Assembly (NCBI GenBank): GCA_964369145.1
Contig: CAYJEE010000006.1
Span: 1-31,206 of the forward strand
DNA from: UBA910 sp964369145
Lineage (GTDB): Bacteria > Patescibacteriota > Minisyncoccia > Phycocordibacterales > DATDWN01
DNA length: 31,206 nt
Reading direction: 5' to 3'
The notes under the pieces are model-generated. The model was not told where the DNA came from. It saw only the letters and a program-made list of their open reading frames with translations, and made no database searches. Positions within the stretch are counted from its first letter, which is position 1, and every line of letters begins with the position of its first letter. The position numbers and the translations under genes were made by a program. Of this stretch, positions 1-8,700 are shown one piece after another.

Positions 1-106
1 TGCGAATGAGGTATTATTAGGTCGAGTGTCCTAATTGAGGGGTAACTAGAGGCCTTTGTATCTGTGTATATTATACACCGATTAAGATCACTTTGTCAAT
101 AGCACC

Positions 107-132
107 AAAACCGCCCTATTTAGGCGGTTTTT
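107..132. terminator. bidirectional intrinsic terminator
   Basis: A 9-bp stem (AAAACCGCC, 107-115, with GGCGGTTTT, 123-131) has a 7-nt loop and T-runs in both directions. The stop codon of the minus-strand gene at 120-308 lies inside it, so it ends that transcript; it can also stop plus-strand transcripts arriving from the left. Confidence 0.85.
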
Positions 133-308
133 GCTTCTCTATATTTTTTGATTAAAGCTCTCTGTTCGTCGCTTGCTTCTTTAAGAACTCGTCGAATTAC
201 CTTTGCTTTATCTTTAGATTTGGCATGCAAGAAAAACTCAGAAAAGTCATTCTTTTCCTTATTTTCTGGGCTTTTCCGAGTAAATAATTTCATTAGAGTT
301 TTAATCAT
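120..308 (-). CDS. small lysine-rich hypothetical protein (62 aa)
   Basis: I do not recognise a named family. The product is short, highly charged and probably helical, rich in Lys/Glu/Arg, with no membrane segment or Cys motif. Its ATG overlaps the TGA stop of the upstream ATPase gene (shared ATGA at 305-308). This is typical translational coupling and the main reason to believe the gene is real. Its stop falls inside a terminator hairpin. It could be an accessory partner of the ATPase; that is inference from the overlap alone. Confidence 0.6.
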   Translation of the reverse strand: MIKTLMKLFTRKSPENKEKNDFSEFFLHAKSKDKAKVIRRVLKEASDEQRALIKKYREAKTA

Positions 309-1447
309 ATAAATGAATCTGGTTGTTCAAGTAAAATCTCTGGAGTAACAACTTTAACTTGAGCATGCGGATATATCTTTAAAAAGTGTTCAAACTTCAC
401 ATTTGTCTTTGACCACTTACACTCATATGCATTGATGCTGTCGCCTTGAACTTCAAGAAAATCCACTTCTTTCTGATCTCGTGTCCTCCAGAAAAATATG
501 TCTGGTGGAAATACAACCCCTGAATTATTTTTTAACAATTCTGAAAAGAAAAAGTTTTCAAATAATCTACCTTTATCTTCTCGTTCAAAGAGTGCCTCTT
601 CTATCTGTCCTAAAACAGCGTTTCGTATACCTGTATCAATAAAGTAAACTTTGAAGGATTTTTTTAACTCATTTCTACTATTTTTTGCATAAGATCTTAC
701 TTTTTTAATGATATATGATTGTTCAAGTAATTTGAGGTATTTATCCACATTTGCTCTACTTGTTTTGAGTGTATTCGCCAGTTCTGATACAGACACTTCA
801 CTACCAATTTGATAAGCCAGCGCTTTTATTAAATCCTCAAAAATCTGAGGATTTTTAATAGACTCAAAAATATAAATGTCTTTATACAAATAATTTGTTG
901 TAATATTTCTCAGTAGATTTTCTTTAACCGACACACCTTTTTCTCCAACGATTGCTGGATATGTTCCAAGTTTTATATATTCATACATATCTTCTAGAGC
1001 TACACTCTGAGAAGCTTTTATTTCCGCCAGAGAAAGTGGATACAATGTAAACTCAAAAGACCTCCCTGTAAGGGGTTCGTTTATTTTATTTGCCAAGTCA
1101 AACGATGATGAGCCTGTGGTAATAATCTGTATGTCTGGGTATGTATCAATAAACACCTTAAGAATTTTTCCTATATTCTGTATCGTTTGAGCCTCATCAA
1201 ATACAACAATTTTTCTATCGCCAACCAGAGTTTTAAGCAAATCAGGCTCCCCAACTTTGAAGTAATTTCTTACGACAGTCTCATCACAGTTAAAATACGC
1301 ATCTGAATCATCTTTTGTGTACTTACGTAATATTTTCTTTGCAAGCGTAGTTTTACCCGCTTGTCGTGGGCCAAATATGAGTATTGCTCGTTTTTTAAAC
1401 AAAAGAGGCTCTATTTTCTGCTCTAGAAATCTATCAAATATAATCAT
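305..1447 (-). CDS. AAA-type ATPase with DUF4143 C-terminus (COG1373-like)
   Basis: P-loop ATPase of the COG1373 type, a family common in archaea and reduced bacteria whose role is poorly known. Walker A GPRQAGKT is at residues 26-33 and Walker B VVFDEAQ at 81-87. A winged-helix-like stretch follows near 215-255. The C-terminal third has the DUF4143 pattern: a VDF motif in a QKEVDFLEV context, then ECKW, which resembles a PD-(D/E)XK-like nuclease fold. The full 380 aa is normal for the family. The ATG sits 6 nt behind a consensus promoter. The gene is visibly more AT-rich than the tRNA-synthetase genes beyond it, so it may be a horizontally acquired accessory gene. It overlaps the downstream 62-aa ORF by 4 nt. 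Confidence 0.85.
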   Translation of the reverse strand: MIIFDRFLEQKIEPLLFKKRAILIFGPRQAGKTTLAKKILRKYTKDDSDAYFNCDETVVRNYFKVGEPDLLKTLVGDRKIVVFDEAQTIQNIGKILKVFIDTYPDIQIITTGSSSFDLANKINEPLTGRSFEFTLYPLSLAEIKASQSVALEDMYEYIKLGTYPAIVGEKGVSVKENLLRNITTNYLYKDIYIFESIKNPQIFEDLIKALAYQIGSEVSVSELANTLKTSRANVDKYLKLLEQSYIIKKVRSYAKNSRNELKKSFKVYFIDTGIRNAVLGQIEEALFEREDKGRLFENFFFSELLKNNSGVVFPPDIFFWRTRDQKEVDFLEVQGDSINAYECKWSKTNVKFEHFLKIYPHAQVKVVTPEILLEQPDSFI

Positions 1448-1453
1448 AATTAC

Positions 1454-1486
1454 ATTATAACAATTTGCTCAAAAAAATGCAAATTG
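1454..1486 (-). promoter_or_regulatory. promoter with embedded inverted repeat for the DUF4143 ATPase
   Basis: Reading the minus strand, TTGCAT (1482-1477) and TATAAT (1459-1454) are separated by exactly 17 nt. The ATG follows the -10 by 6 nt, so the transcript should be leaderless. CAATTTGC (1461-1468) and GCAAATTG (1479-1486) form an 8-bp inverted repeat that covers the -35 and abuts the -10, a good position for a repressor operator. Confidence 0.7.
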
Positions 1487-1615
1487 TTAGATTTAGATAA
1501 ATATGGCCATAAATATAGGTTGCACACTCTGCAGTTTTTATCAAATTAAGTAATTTACAAAAATTACACATTTGCTAGACTCTAAACGGCCTTAAAGCGT
1601 CAATTTCTACGGCCT

Positions 1616-1642
1616 GGGGACCCCGCAAAGGGTTCCCTTTGC
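1616..1642. repeat. two adjacent perfect palindromes downstream of glyQS
   Basis: GGGGACCCC (1616-1624) is followed directly by the 18-bp palindrome GCAAAGGG-TT-CCCTTTGC (1625-1642). They lie 3' of glyQS on its strand. There is no T-tract, so this is not an ordinary terminator. The GCAAAG...CTTTGC hairpin resembles those at 28813-28829, 30941-30963 and 31134-31150. The rest of 1448-1658 is AT-rich and shows no gene. Confidence 0.5.
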
Positions 1643-1658
1643 TATTCATAAGAATTAC

Positions 1659-3041
1659 TTACTTCAAACTTTCTTCAATAAAAGCAATTAATTCAGGTAC
1701 TTGCATTCGCTTCTGCTCACCGGTGTCTCGATCTCGAATTGTCACCCCTGTACCCTGCTCGATTGTTTCGAAATCACACACCACACAAAATGGTGTGCCG
1801 ATTTCATCTTGTCTTCGGTATCGTTTTCCAATATTTCCGTTGTCATCAAATGTCACTCGGCCAAATTTTTTCTTGAGTTGTACAAACACCTCCCGAGCAG
1901 CCGATACAAGCTCTGGTTTGTTTTTCAAAAGTGGAGACACTGACACAATCACTGGAGCAATCTTCGGTGAGAATTTCAAATAGCTTCGTGTTTCCCCTCC
2001 TAAATCATCTTCGGTGTATGCTGATGTAAGAACTGCGAGCAGTGTCCGATCAACACCAAAAGAAGGCTCTACACAATGAGGAATAAATCTTTCTTTTGTT
2101 TCTTCGTTAAAGTATGACAAATCCACCCCTGAAGCTATTGCATGTGCAGATAAATCAAAATCCGTTCGATATGCAAGACCATACAACTCTTTTCGTCCAA
2201 ATGGATAATCAAATTCAAAATCAATTGTACGTTTTGAATAATGAGCCCTGTCTTCTGGAGCAACCTCCAACTCATGTACTTTTTCTTTTGGCAAACCAAT
2301 ATCCGTCATAAAACTATGTATCTCTACAACAAACCCTTCAAATACTTTTTCCCATTCTGACTGCTCAACAAAATACTCGATTTCCATCTGTTCTAGTTCT
2401 CGGAGACGGAAAATAAAATTACCGGGAGCAATTTCATTTCGAAATGCCTTACCGATCTGAGCCATACCGAATGGAAGTTTTGGATGAAATGAATCCAAAA
2501 TATTTTTAAAGTTAACAAACATACCTGGAGCAGTTTCTCCTCGAAGATATGCAATCGATTCATCTGTCTGCATTGCCCCCATATGCACAGGAAACATCAT
2601 ATTAAATTTTCGTGCATCACTCAAAGGATTTCCATCAGGTGAAAGGATTTTCTTTTCTTTAATAACCATATCCATTTGTTCAACAGACATACCAGTAGTA
2701 TCAACCCCATTTTCTTCAAGAATATGATCCGCTCGATATCTTTTTTTAGTTTTCAAATCTTCAACCATAGGATCGGCAAAACCAGCACCAAGGTGTCCCG
2801 ATGCTTGCCATATTCTTGCAGAAGTAATCAGCGATGCATCTACTCCGTACATATCTTCCCGATCAAGTACAAAACGCTTCCACCACACGGCTTTAATATT
2901 ATTCCTCAACGCTACACCAAGCGGCCCATAGTCAAAGGTACCCGCAAGTCCCCCATAGATTTCAGATCCAGGAAAAATAAACCCTCGGCGTTTACAGAGA
3001 GATACGATCTTTTCCATCAATTCTTGATTTTTTTCTGCCAT
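1659..3041 (-). CDS. glyQS: glycyl-tRNA synthetase, single-chain alpha2 type
   Basis: Charges tRNA-Gly in the cytosol. It is the single-chain class II enzyme (COG0423), not the two-subunit GlyQ/GlyS form. The N-terminus has the family opening, with FDYGPLG at 36-42 and an SARIWQASGH stretch at 74-83. RGETAPGMFVNF (167-178) and motif 2 (AFRNEIAPGNF..., 199-224) follow. Motif 3 (EPSFGVDRTLLAVL) is at 325-338, and an anticodon-binding domain covers about 365-460. The 460 aa is compact but complete, and the ATG start gives the standard N-terminus. It stands alone between hairpins at 1616-1642 and 3135-3179. Confidence 0.97.
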   Translation of the reverse strand: MAEKNQELMEKIVSLCKRRGFIFPGSEIYGGLAGTFDYGPLGVALRNNIKAVWWKRFVLDREDMYGVDASLITSARIWQASGHLGAGFADPMVEDLKTKKRYRADHILEENGVDTTGMSVEQMDMVIKEKKILSPDGNPLSDARKFNMMFPVHMGAMQTDESIAYLRGETAPGMFVNFKNILDSFHPKLPFGMAQIGKAFRNEIAPGNFIFRLRELEQMEIEYFVEQSEWEKVFEGFVVEIHSFMTDIGLPKEKVHELEVAPEDRAHYSKRTIDFEFDYPFGRKELYGLAYRTDFDLSAHAIASGVDLSYFNEETKERFIPHCVEPSFGVDRTLLAVLTSAYTEDDLGGETRSYLKFSPKIAPVIVSVSPLLKNKPELVSAAREVFVQLKKKFGRVTFDDNGNIGKRYRRQDEIGTPFCVVCDFETIEQGTGVTIRDRDTGEQKRMQVPELIAFIEESLK

Positions 3042-3134
3042 ATTTTCAAATAGTATATTAAATATGTCTCACAATCAACCGATTAACCCCTTTGCTCAGA
3101 GTTTTTATAGTGGATGCAATTCGCGAAAGACAAG

Positions 3135-3179
3135 AAAAATAATTGGAGCCGTACTTGGCGTACGGTGACAATTATTTTT
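3135..3179. terminator. long hairpin 3' of the Ig-like protein gene
   Basis: AAAAATAATTG (3135-3145) pairs with CAATTATTTTT (3169-3179). Inside, CCGTAC (3149-3154) pairs with GTACGG (3160-3165), with a symmetric 3-nt internal loop between the two stems. It lies 3' of the gene ending at 3217 and T-runs flank it in both orientations, so it probably terminates either way. The rest of 3042-3216 should contain the glyQS promoter: TATACT lies about 10 nt before its ATG, without a convincing -35. Confidence 0.75.
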
Positions 3180-3216
3180 TGAAGTCTGACAAAGAAGTGC
3201 GCCACTATAGGGACTC

Positions 3217-5100
3217 TTACTGGACAATACCTGAGAATCCATCTGAAGTGTCGGTAGTCGAAGGATCTGCCGTCACATCTACTCTTTTATTTACAAATGC
3301 ATCAGTTCCTGACACTAGTATCTGTCCGGTAAGCGCTGGACTTATACCTACCTGTGACGCACTCGGATTTAACCTCACTTGAAACTGCACTTTTTTCGCT
3401 GAAGTACTAAATCCTGCAAGCGCAGGTACAGTACCCGCATTCCATGAGACTGTGCGAGTATCAGGATCATATACAACACTTTCTGTATTTGGAGACACTG
3501 CTCCCATCCAATCCACATATACCGGCAAGACAGCTTTCACTTGTGCTCCCGAGACATCGTTGTGTGTATTTGAAAGCGCCCACTCTACTGTATAGGTCGA
3601 TGCGATTTCTTTTCGAGGTGGGACAGGTCCAGTATTTGTAAACACGCCAGAACGAAATGTGCGTGGGATAAGTTTAAGATTGGTAAAGAATCGTAATTTT
3701 TTTGTTACTGTTGAAGTTACATTATCCACTCCTCCTCCCACCAAAGACCGCACTCCCTTCAACGTCACATCAAAAGTAATTTCTGGATTTTTAGTATTTT
3801 GAGGAACATTAAAATCCTGAAGATCAAAACTTGTTTGGATTTTTTCTCCTGGTCGTAAGTCTGTGAAATTTTGATTTGTATTTTTATCCCATACAATCAC
3901 ATTTTGTGTTGACTGGTAGAAGCCACCATCAAGAACTCTCACGCCAAATTTATTGAGTACTTGTCCTGCCATACGTACCTCTACCACTACATTAGACAAT
4001 GAGTCTGCCAGTGTATTTACCAAAGAAAGCTGCGCTTGAACACGCCCTGTTGCATTGGCTCCTACTATGTCAGAAGAATCTCCTCCGATAGAAAATGTTG
4101 TATTGAAAAATGGTTTACGCAAAGAGATAGTGGGCATTGCGGTACCGAGTATAGTATCGAGCGTTCCCTGCTCACCTTCTACGCCCACCATATATCGAAA
4201 TGTTCGCTCTTCATTGTCCTGAGCAATCACTTTACCGGTAATCGTAAATACTTTTTTATCACCATTTTTTAAATCACCAATCTTCCATGTGCGATTATCA
4301 TTTTCTGGAGTGAGTGATGAATCGCTATATGAAAATCCGTATGGATACTCGACTGCAACAATCACTCCTTTTAACAACGACGTTGAATTTGACGTAACCG
4401 TCACCTGCATTTGAAACTGCTGACCAGAGTTGACCTCCTGAGGAGCAGTCACGTGTACCAAAAGCGGCGATGACCCGATCATCACGTCGTATTTCTTTTC
4501 TTTAGTAAATCGCGCATTTGACCCAGCGACAGTGTATTCCATTTTATAATTCAAGGTTTTCGGAATATCCTTATCCCCAAATACAACAAACTTGGTTGTT
4601 GTTGTGTGCACCGAACCTTTTCCGATAGTTTCTATATTCTCAGTTGTCCATTTGAGAGGCTCTGTACTCTCTGCAGAGGCTCGCGACCCATCAGGATACT
4701 CGACAGTGAGCACCACATCTTGCAATGCGGTCCTGTTTTCATTTATGAGCGACACCCCAAGATCAACCGGTTCACCGGAGGCAATACTTGCAGGGCCAAC
4801 AATCTGGATATCCACGTTTGCAGATGACACCTGATTGCCCTCCATGAAAAACATATAGAACGCGATTCCGAGAGATACGAGAAAAAACAATAACGCGCCT
4901 CCGAGAAACTTTTTTAAAAGAGGATGTGTCTGAGGTGCGCTCTCTACACCATTTATCTTAAGGCCCGTCTCACTCCCCCAACCATCAACAACATTCTCTT
5001 CACGCGGGTTCATTTGAAACCGATGTGAAGCAGGAGTAAAACCTTCTCGTGAATAGAGTTTTCGTTTGAGTTGTTCTATTCGATCATCTTCTACAGTCAT
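3217..5100 (-). CDS. membrane-anchored multi-domain Ig-like surface protein
   Basis: No named family is certain. The first ~64 residues are charged and cytosolic, and one hydrophobic segment (about 65-87) follows. The remaining ~540 residues are Ser/Thr/Val-rich beta-sandwich sequence. About four Ig-like units can be seen, starting near 93, 212, 345 and 480, each with phrases such as 'P..V..G' and 'VEYPDG/VEYPYG' typical of DUF11/CARDB-like extracellular folds. There is no cleavable signal peptide, so it should stay anchored with the repeats outside. There are no catalytic motifs and no Cys in the outer part. It is expressed alone from its own extended -10. A role in envelope structure or host contact would fit an episymbiont but is inference. 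Confidence 0.8.
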   Translation of the reverse strand: MTVEDDRIEQLKRKLYSREGFTPASHRFQMNPREENVVDGWGSETGLKINGVESAPQTHPLLKKFLGGALLFFLVSLGIAFYMFFMEGNQVSSANVDIQIVGPASIASGEPVDLGVSLINENRTALQDVVLTVEYPDGSRASAESTEPLKWTTENIETIGKGSVHTTTTKFVVFGDKDIPKTLNYKMEYTVAGSNARFTKEKKYDVMIGSSPLLVHVTAPQEVNSGQQFQMQVTVTSNSTSLLKGVIVAVEYPYGFSYSDSSLTPENDNRTWKIGDLKNGDKKVFTITGKVIAQDNEERTFRYMVGVEGEQGTLDTILGTAMPTISLRKPFFNTTFSIGGDSSDIVGANATGRVQAQLSLVNTLADSLSNVVVEVRMAGQVLNKFGVRVLDGGFYQSTQNVIVWDKNTNQNFTDLRPGEKIQTSFDLQDFNVPQNTKNPEITFDVTLKGVRSLVGGGVDNVTSTVTKKLRFFTNLKLIPRTFRSGVFTNTGPVPPRKEIASTYTVEWALSNTHNDVSGAQVKAVLPVYVDWMGAVSPNTESVVYDPDTRTVSWNAGTVPALAGFSTSAKKVQFQVRLNPSASQVGISPALTGQILVSGTDAFVNKRVDVTADPSTTDTSDGFSGIVQ

Positions 5101-5106
5101 GGATTT

Positions 5107-5115
5107 ATTATACCA
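5107..5115 (-). promoter_or_regulatory. extended -10 promoter, leaderless start
   Basis: On the minus strand TGGTATAAT (5115-5107) is an extended -10 (TGN-TATAAT). Exactly 6 nt follow before the ATG at 5100, so transcription should start at or next to the start codon. No good -35 is visible, as is usual for extended -10 promoters. Confidence 0.65.
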
Positions 5116-5130
5116 TTATCTTATGTAAAC

Positions 5131-5203
5131 ATACGAATAAATACACATCTACGAATGGTTACTTATGAATTCATTCGTAGGTTTTCAATTCGTATATTCG
5201 TAT
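5131..5203. repeat. nested inverted repeats between recO and the Ig-like gene
   Basis: The outer arms ATACGAATA (5131-5139) and TATTCGTAT (5195-5203) enclose the inner arms CTACGAATG (5149-5157) and CATTCGTAG (5172-5180). All arms share an ACGAAT core. They lie 3' of recO and just upstream of the extended -10 at 5107. They could be the recO transcript end, an operator, or both. Confidence 0.6.
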
Positions 5204-5205
5204 AT

Positions 5206-5784
5206 TTATAACTGACTTTCTTGTAATCCTTTGTTGATATGTTGAATAAAAAGAGTTCGTGAAGATCGCACCTCTTCATATACAGATGTATTGTATGTGC
5301 TCACCATAGTACAGAGAGAACTTTCCACCTCGGAGACATATCCCAACAAATGAAGCATTCGAAGCATAATCAGTATTTCAAGTACCGACACATCTTCCAG
5401 TCTACACACCGAAAGCTCACGCAGCCCTTCTGTTAGACTTGAAAAAAGCTGTTCATCTTTTTCTTGTCCCACAACGAGCCGCAACACTTGGGTACATATC
5501 CTCGCAACCACCGCTTTAGCCTCTTTTGCTTCTGTGGCAATGTAAAGATTTTTTTCGAGAATAGCCGAGGTGATACGCCACGTAGACCTACCTTTCACCA
5601 AAGAAATGTCGATAAGAGAGTACTCCTGGAGTGCATAGCGAAGCTTTGATTCACTCTTTCTTACACCTGTCGCAAGTGCGCTGATTAAACCAAAATCTTT
5701 TGTATACAAAAGATATGAGACGTTTGCATCATACGGAATACGCTTGAGGATCAACGCTTTGGTGGTGTATATCTGATATGACAT
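5206..5784 (-). CDS. recO: DNA repair protein RecO
   Basis: RecO mediates RecA loading in the RecFOR recombination pathway. The N-terminal OB-fold signature is clear: residues 3-15 read 'YQIYTTKALILKR', then a 'YLLYTKDFGLISALATGVRKSESKL' type segment. A helical C-terminal region follows. The frame runs further upstream, but I chose the ATG at 5784. It gives the classical RecO N-terminus and leaves 10 nt after the ileS stop, whereas the longer form would overlap ileS. The product is about 192 aa, shorter than typical RecO, and the usual C-terminal zinc cysteines are absent. It is probably co-transcribed behind ileS. Confidence 0.88.
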   Translation of the reverse strand: MSYQIYTTKALILKRIPYDANVSYLLYTKDFGLISALATGVRKSESKLRYALQEYSLIDISLVKGRSTWRITSAILEKNLYIATEAKEAKAVVARICTQVLRLVVGQEKDEQLFSSLTEGLRELSVCRLEDVSVLEILIMLRMLHLLGYVSEVESSLCTMVSTYNTSVYEEVRSSRTLFIQHINKGLQESQL

Positions 5785-5794
5785 ACAGAATTTT

Positions 5795-8700
5795 TTAATA
5801 CAACGAGAATGTAATCGACAATGAATCAAGACTGAGGAGGTGTGGACCAGGAGCGTCAATTATGGTTACTTTCTGTATTCCGGTTGGTTTTTGTATCATC
5901 TCTCCCCATCGATCCATAAACTCTTGTCCGATTCCCTGTATAGTCAGTGATACCATTTGTGATGGTTGTAGATTTTCTTTTTTACGAGCATCTTGAATAG
6001 CTCGGATAATATCTCGAGCAATTCCTTCTTCGATCAGATCAGGTGTAAGTGTGGTATCGAGCTCCAGTGGAGCAGTCATCGAAGGATCAGAGACTACTTC
6101 TTTTACATTTACTTCATCTGCAATAATCGCTCGAAGTTCTGCATTTATATCTTCTTGTATTACAAGAGACGCGAGTGGTTGTCGTACTTTTATATTTGCC
6201 TTTGCACGCACCTGAAGTGCTGCAGAAACAACCTCACGAGCTTTTTGCATTTGCAAGACAAGGTCAGTGTCAACATGTTCTTCTACTGGCCACTGTGACA
6301 GATGGACGCTCTCAGCATCTCCTTCTCCTTTTACCGCCTGATAAATATGCTCAGCAATAAACGGCATGAATGGAGCTATTATTTTTGACAGTTCTTTGAG
6401 TGTATGTGCGGTGTACCACAATGCAGTACCTGACACTTTTACATCATCAGATTTGAAACGGTCTCGAGAACGTCTCACATACCATGTAGAAAAATCATCA
6501 ACAAAATCAAGAATTGGTCGCGCAGCTCTGTCGAGTTCGTATGAATCCAGTGACTCGGTGACTACTTGAGTAAGTGATGCGAGACGCGAAGTAATCCAGA
6601 GATCAAGCGCGGTCGGATCCCCTTTTTCCAACACATCTTTCTTGTACATGTCATAGAAAGACAAAATGTTTACCAATTTTGCAATTATTTTTTTATGTAT
6701 TTCATCCACACCTACGGTTGAAAAATTTAGATCCTCCCCTTTTACAATCGGCGAAGCGACCATATAGTAACGCACCGCATCTGCACCATAGGTATTGACC
6801 ACATCCATCACGTCTGGATAGTTTTTCAAACTCTTCGACATCTTACGGCCATCTTCAGCGAGAACAAGACCGTTTACAATGACATTGTTGTATGGAGATT
6901 TTTCGAAAAGCCCTGTACCGAGTACGAGTAATGTATAGAACCATCCTCGTGTTTGATCGAGACCTTCTGCAATAAAATCTGCAGGAAAGATCGGACTGTT
7001 TGTTTGTTCAAACAGCTCTTTGTTTTCAAACGGATAGTGTTGTTGAGCATACGGCATCGAACCAGAGTCATACCAGGTATCAAACACCTCTGGTACTCGT
7101 CGCATCACCTCACCTTTTGATGACGTCAACACCACTTCATCGATATATGGTCTATGGAGATCAATCTCTGCATATTCATTGTGAGGCAAATCTCTCCAAT
7201 CAACCTCTTTTACCTCCGCGTTCATAAACGCATCATCATAATAATGAGTAATGATTTCTTCTTTCGAATATCCACGTGACGCAAGATCAATCAAATGAAG
7301 TGGTGCTCCATGACTCACCACAAGAATATTCTTTCCTTCATAGCGCGCATTGATATCATACATCGCTTCACATGCACGCTTTCGAGTATCTTCCCAGTTT
7401 TCTGCACCATCTACATGAGTCGTAAATCTTTCTTTGATTGATGCAAAATGTGTCATAAATGAAGGCCACGGCTTTCCGTCGTAGTCACCAGTATTGATCT
7501 CAACCAGTCGAGAATCCTCGATAATTTCTCCAGTATATCCGATAGTCTCCGCAATAATCTGAGCTGTTTCTTTTGTTCGCACAAAAGGAGATGTAATAAT
7601 CACATCAATCTGTGTATCTTTGAGCTGGGCTCCCGCATCACTCGCCTCTTTTTTGCCGAGAGCGGTGAGGAGGTCATTGTGAAGAGGGTTTGAGCTGATT
7701 TTATCTCCCACTGCATTTCCCTCTGACTCTCCATGTCGCACCAAAAAGAAATTATTTCGTTTTTCTATACGAGACTTTAATTCACCGACAGATCCGATAT
7801 ATGCACGTTCACCATCTGCACTTTCCCACACAGGAAGCGGTGCGCCCCAGTATCGCGCACGGGACACTGACCAGTCTCGAGCACCTTCGATCCATTTACC
7901 AAAACGCCCTGTACCAATCGTCTCTGGCACCCATTCTACTTTTTCATTGAGTGCAGACATACGATCTTTCAAATCAGTCACTTTCACAAACCATGAAGAC
8001 GTCGCATAGTTTAGAAGCGGAGTCTCACATCTCCAACAATGCGGATATGAGTGAATTATTTTTTCTTTACTGAAAAGCACACCTTTTGCTGCAAGCACTT
8101 TGATCACTTCGATATCTGTTTTTTGATGTGCATCTTTTTCACCGTCTGCGTTTTTAGGTTTTGCAAAAAGACCTGCAAAATCCGTCACTTCTGGTTTGAT
8201 AATCCCATCGAATCCAACATGCTGAATAAACGGTAGTGAGTTTTTCTGACCGAGAGCGAGGTCGTCTTCTCCAAATGCTGGAGCGATGTGCACAATACCT
8301 GTACCTGTGTCAGTCGTCACAAAATCCCCTGCATATACTTTCCATGCATTTTCTTTGTACTCGAGAGCGTCAGTGTTGTAATAATCAAAAATTGGTTTGT
8401 AGGATTTTCCAACAAGATCTGAGCCTTTTANNNNNNNNNNNNNNNNNNNNNNNNNNNNNNNNNNNNNNNNNNNNNNNNNNNNNNNNNNNNNNNNNNNNNN
8501 NNNNNNNNNNNNNNNNNNNNNNNNNNNNNNTTGTAATAATCAAAAATTGGTTTGTAGGATTTTCCAACAAGATCTGAGCCTTTTATTGTAATCTTTTTTG
8601 CATTATGTATGCCGTTTTCTCCAAGAACTGCCAGCTTATGTAAAACATCTGGAACATTAGGTCTTGATAACACAGCATCTTTTGCAAAGATATAAGTACC

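Noticed and set aside
1639..1983. Plus-strand open frames opposite glyQS
   Set aside because: Antisense shadows of a conserved synthetase, with no promoter or homologous motif.
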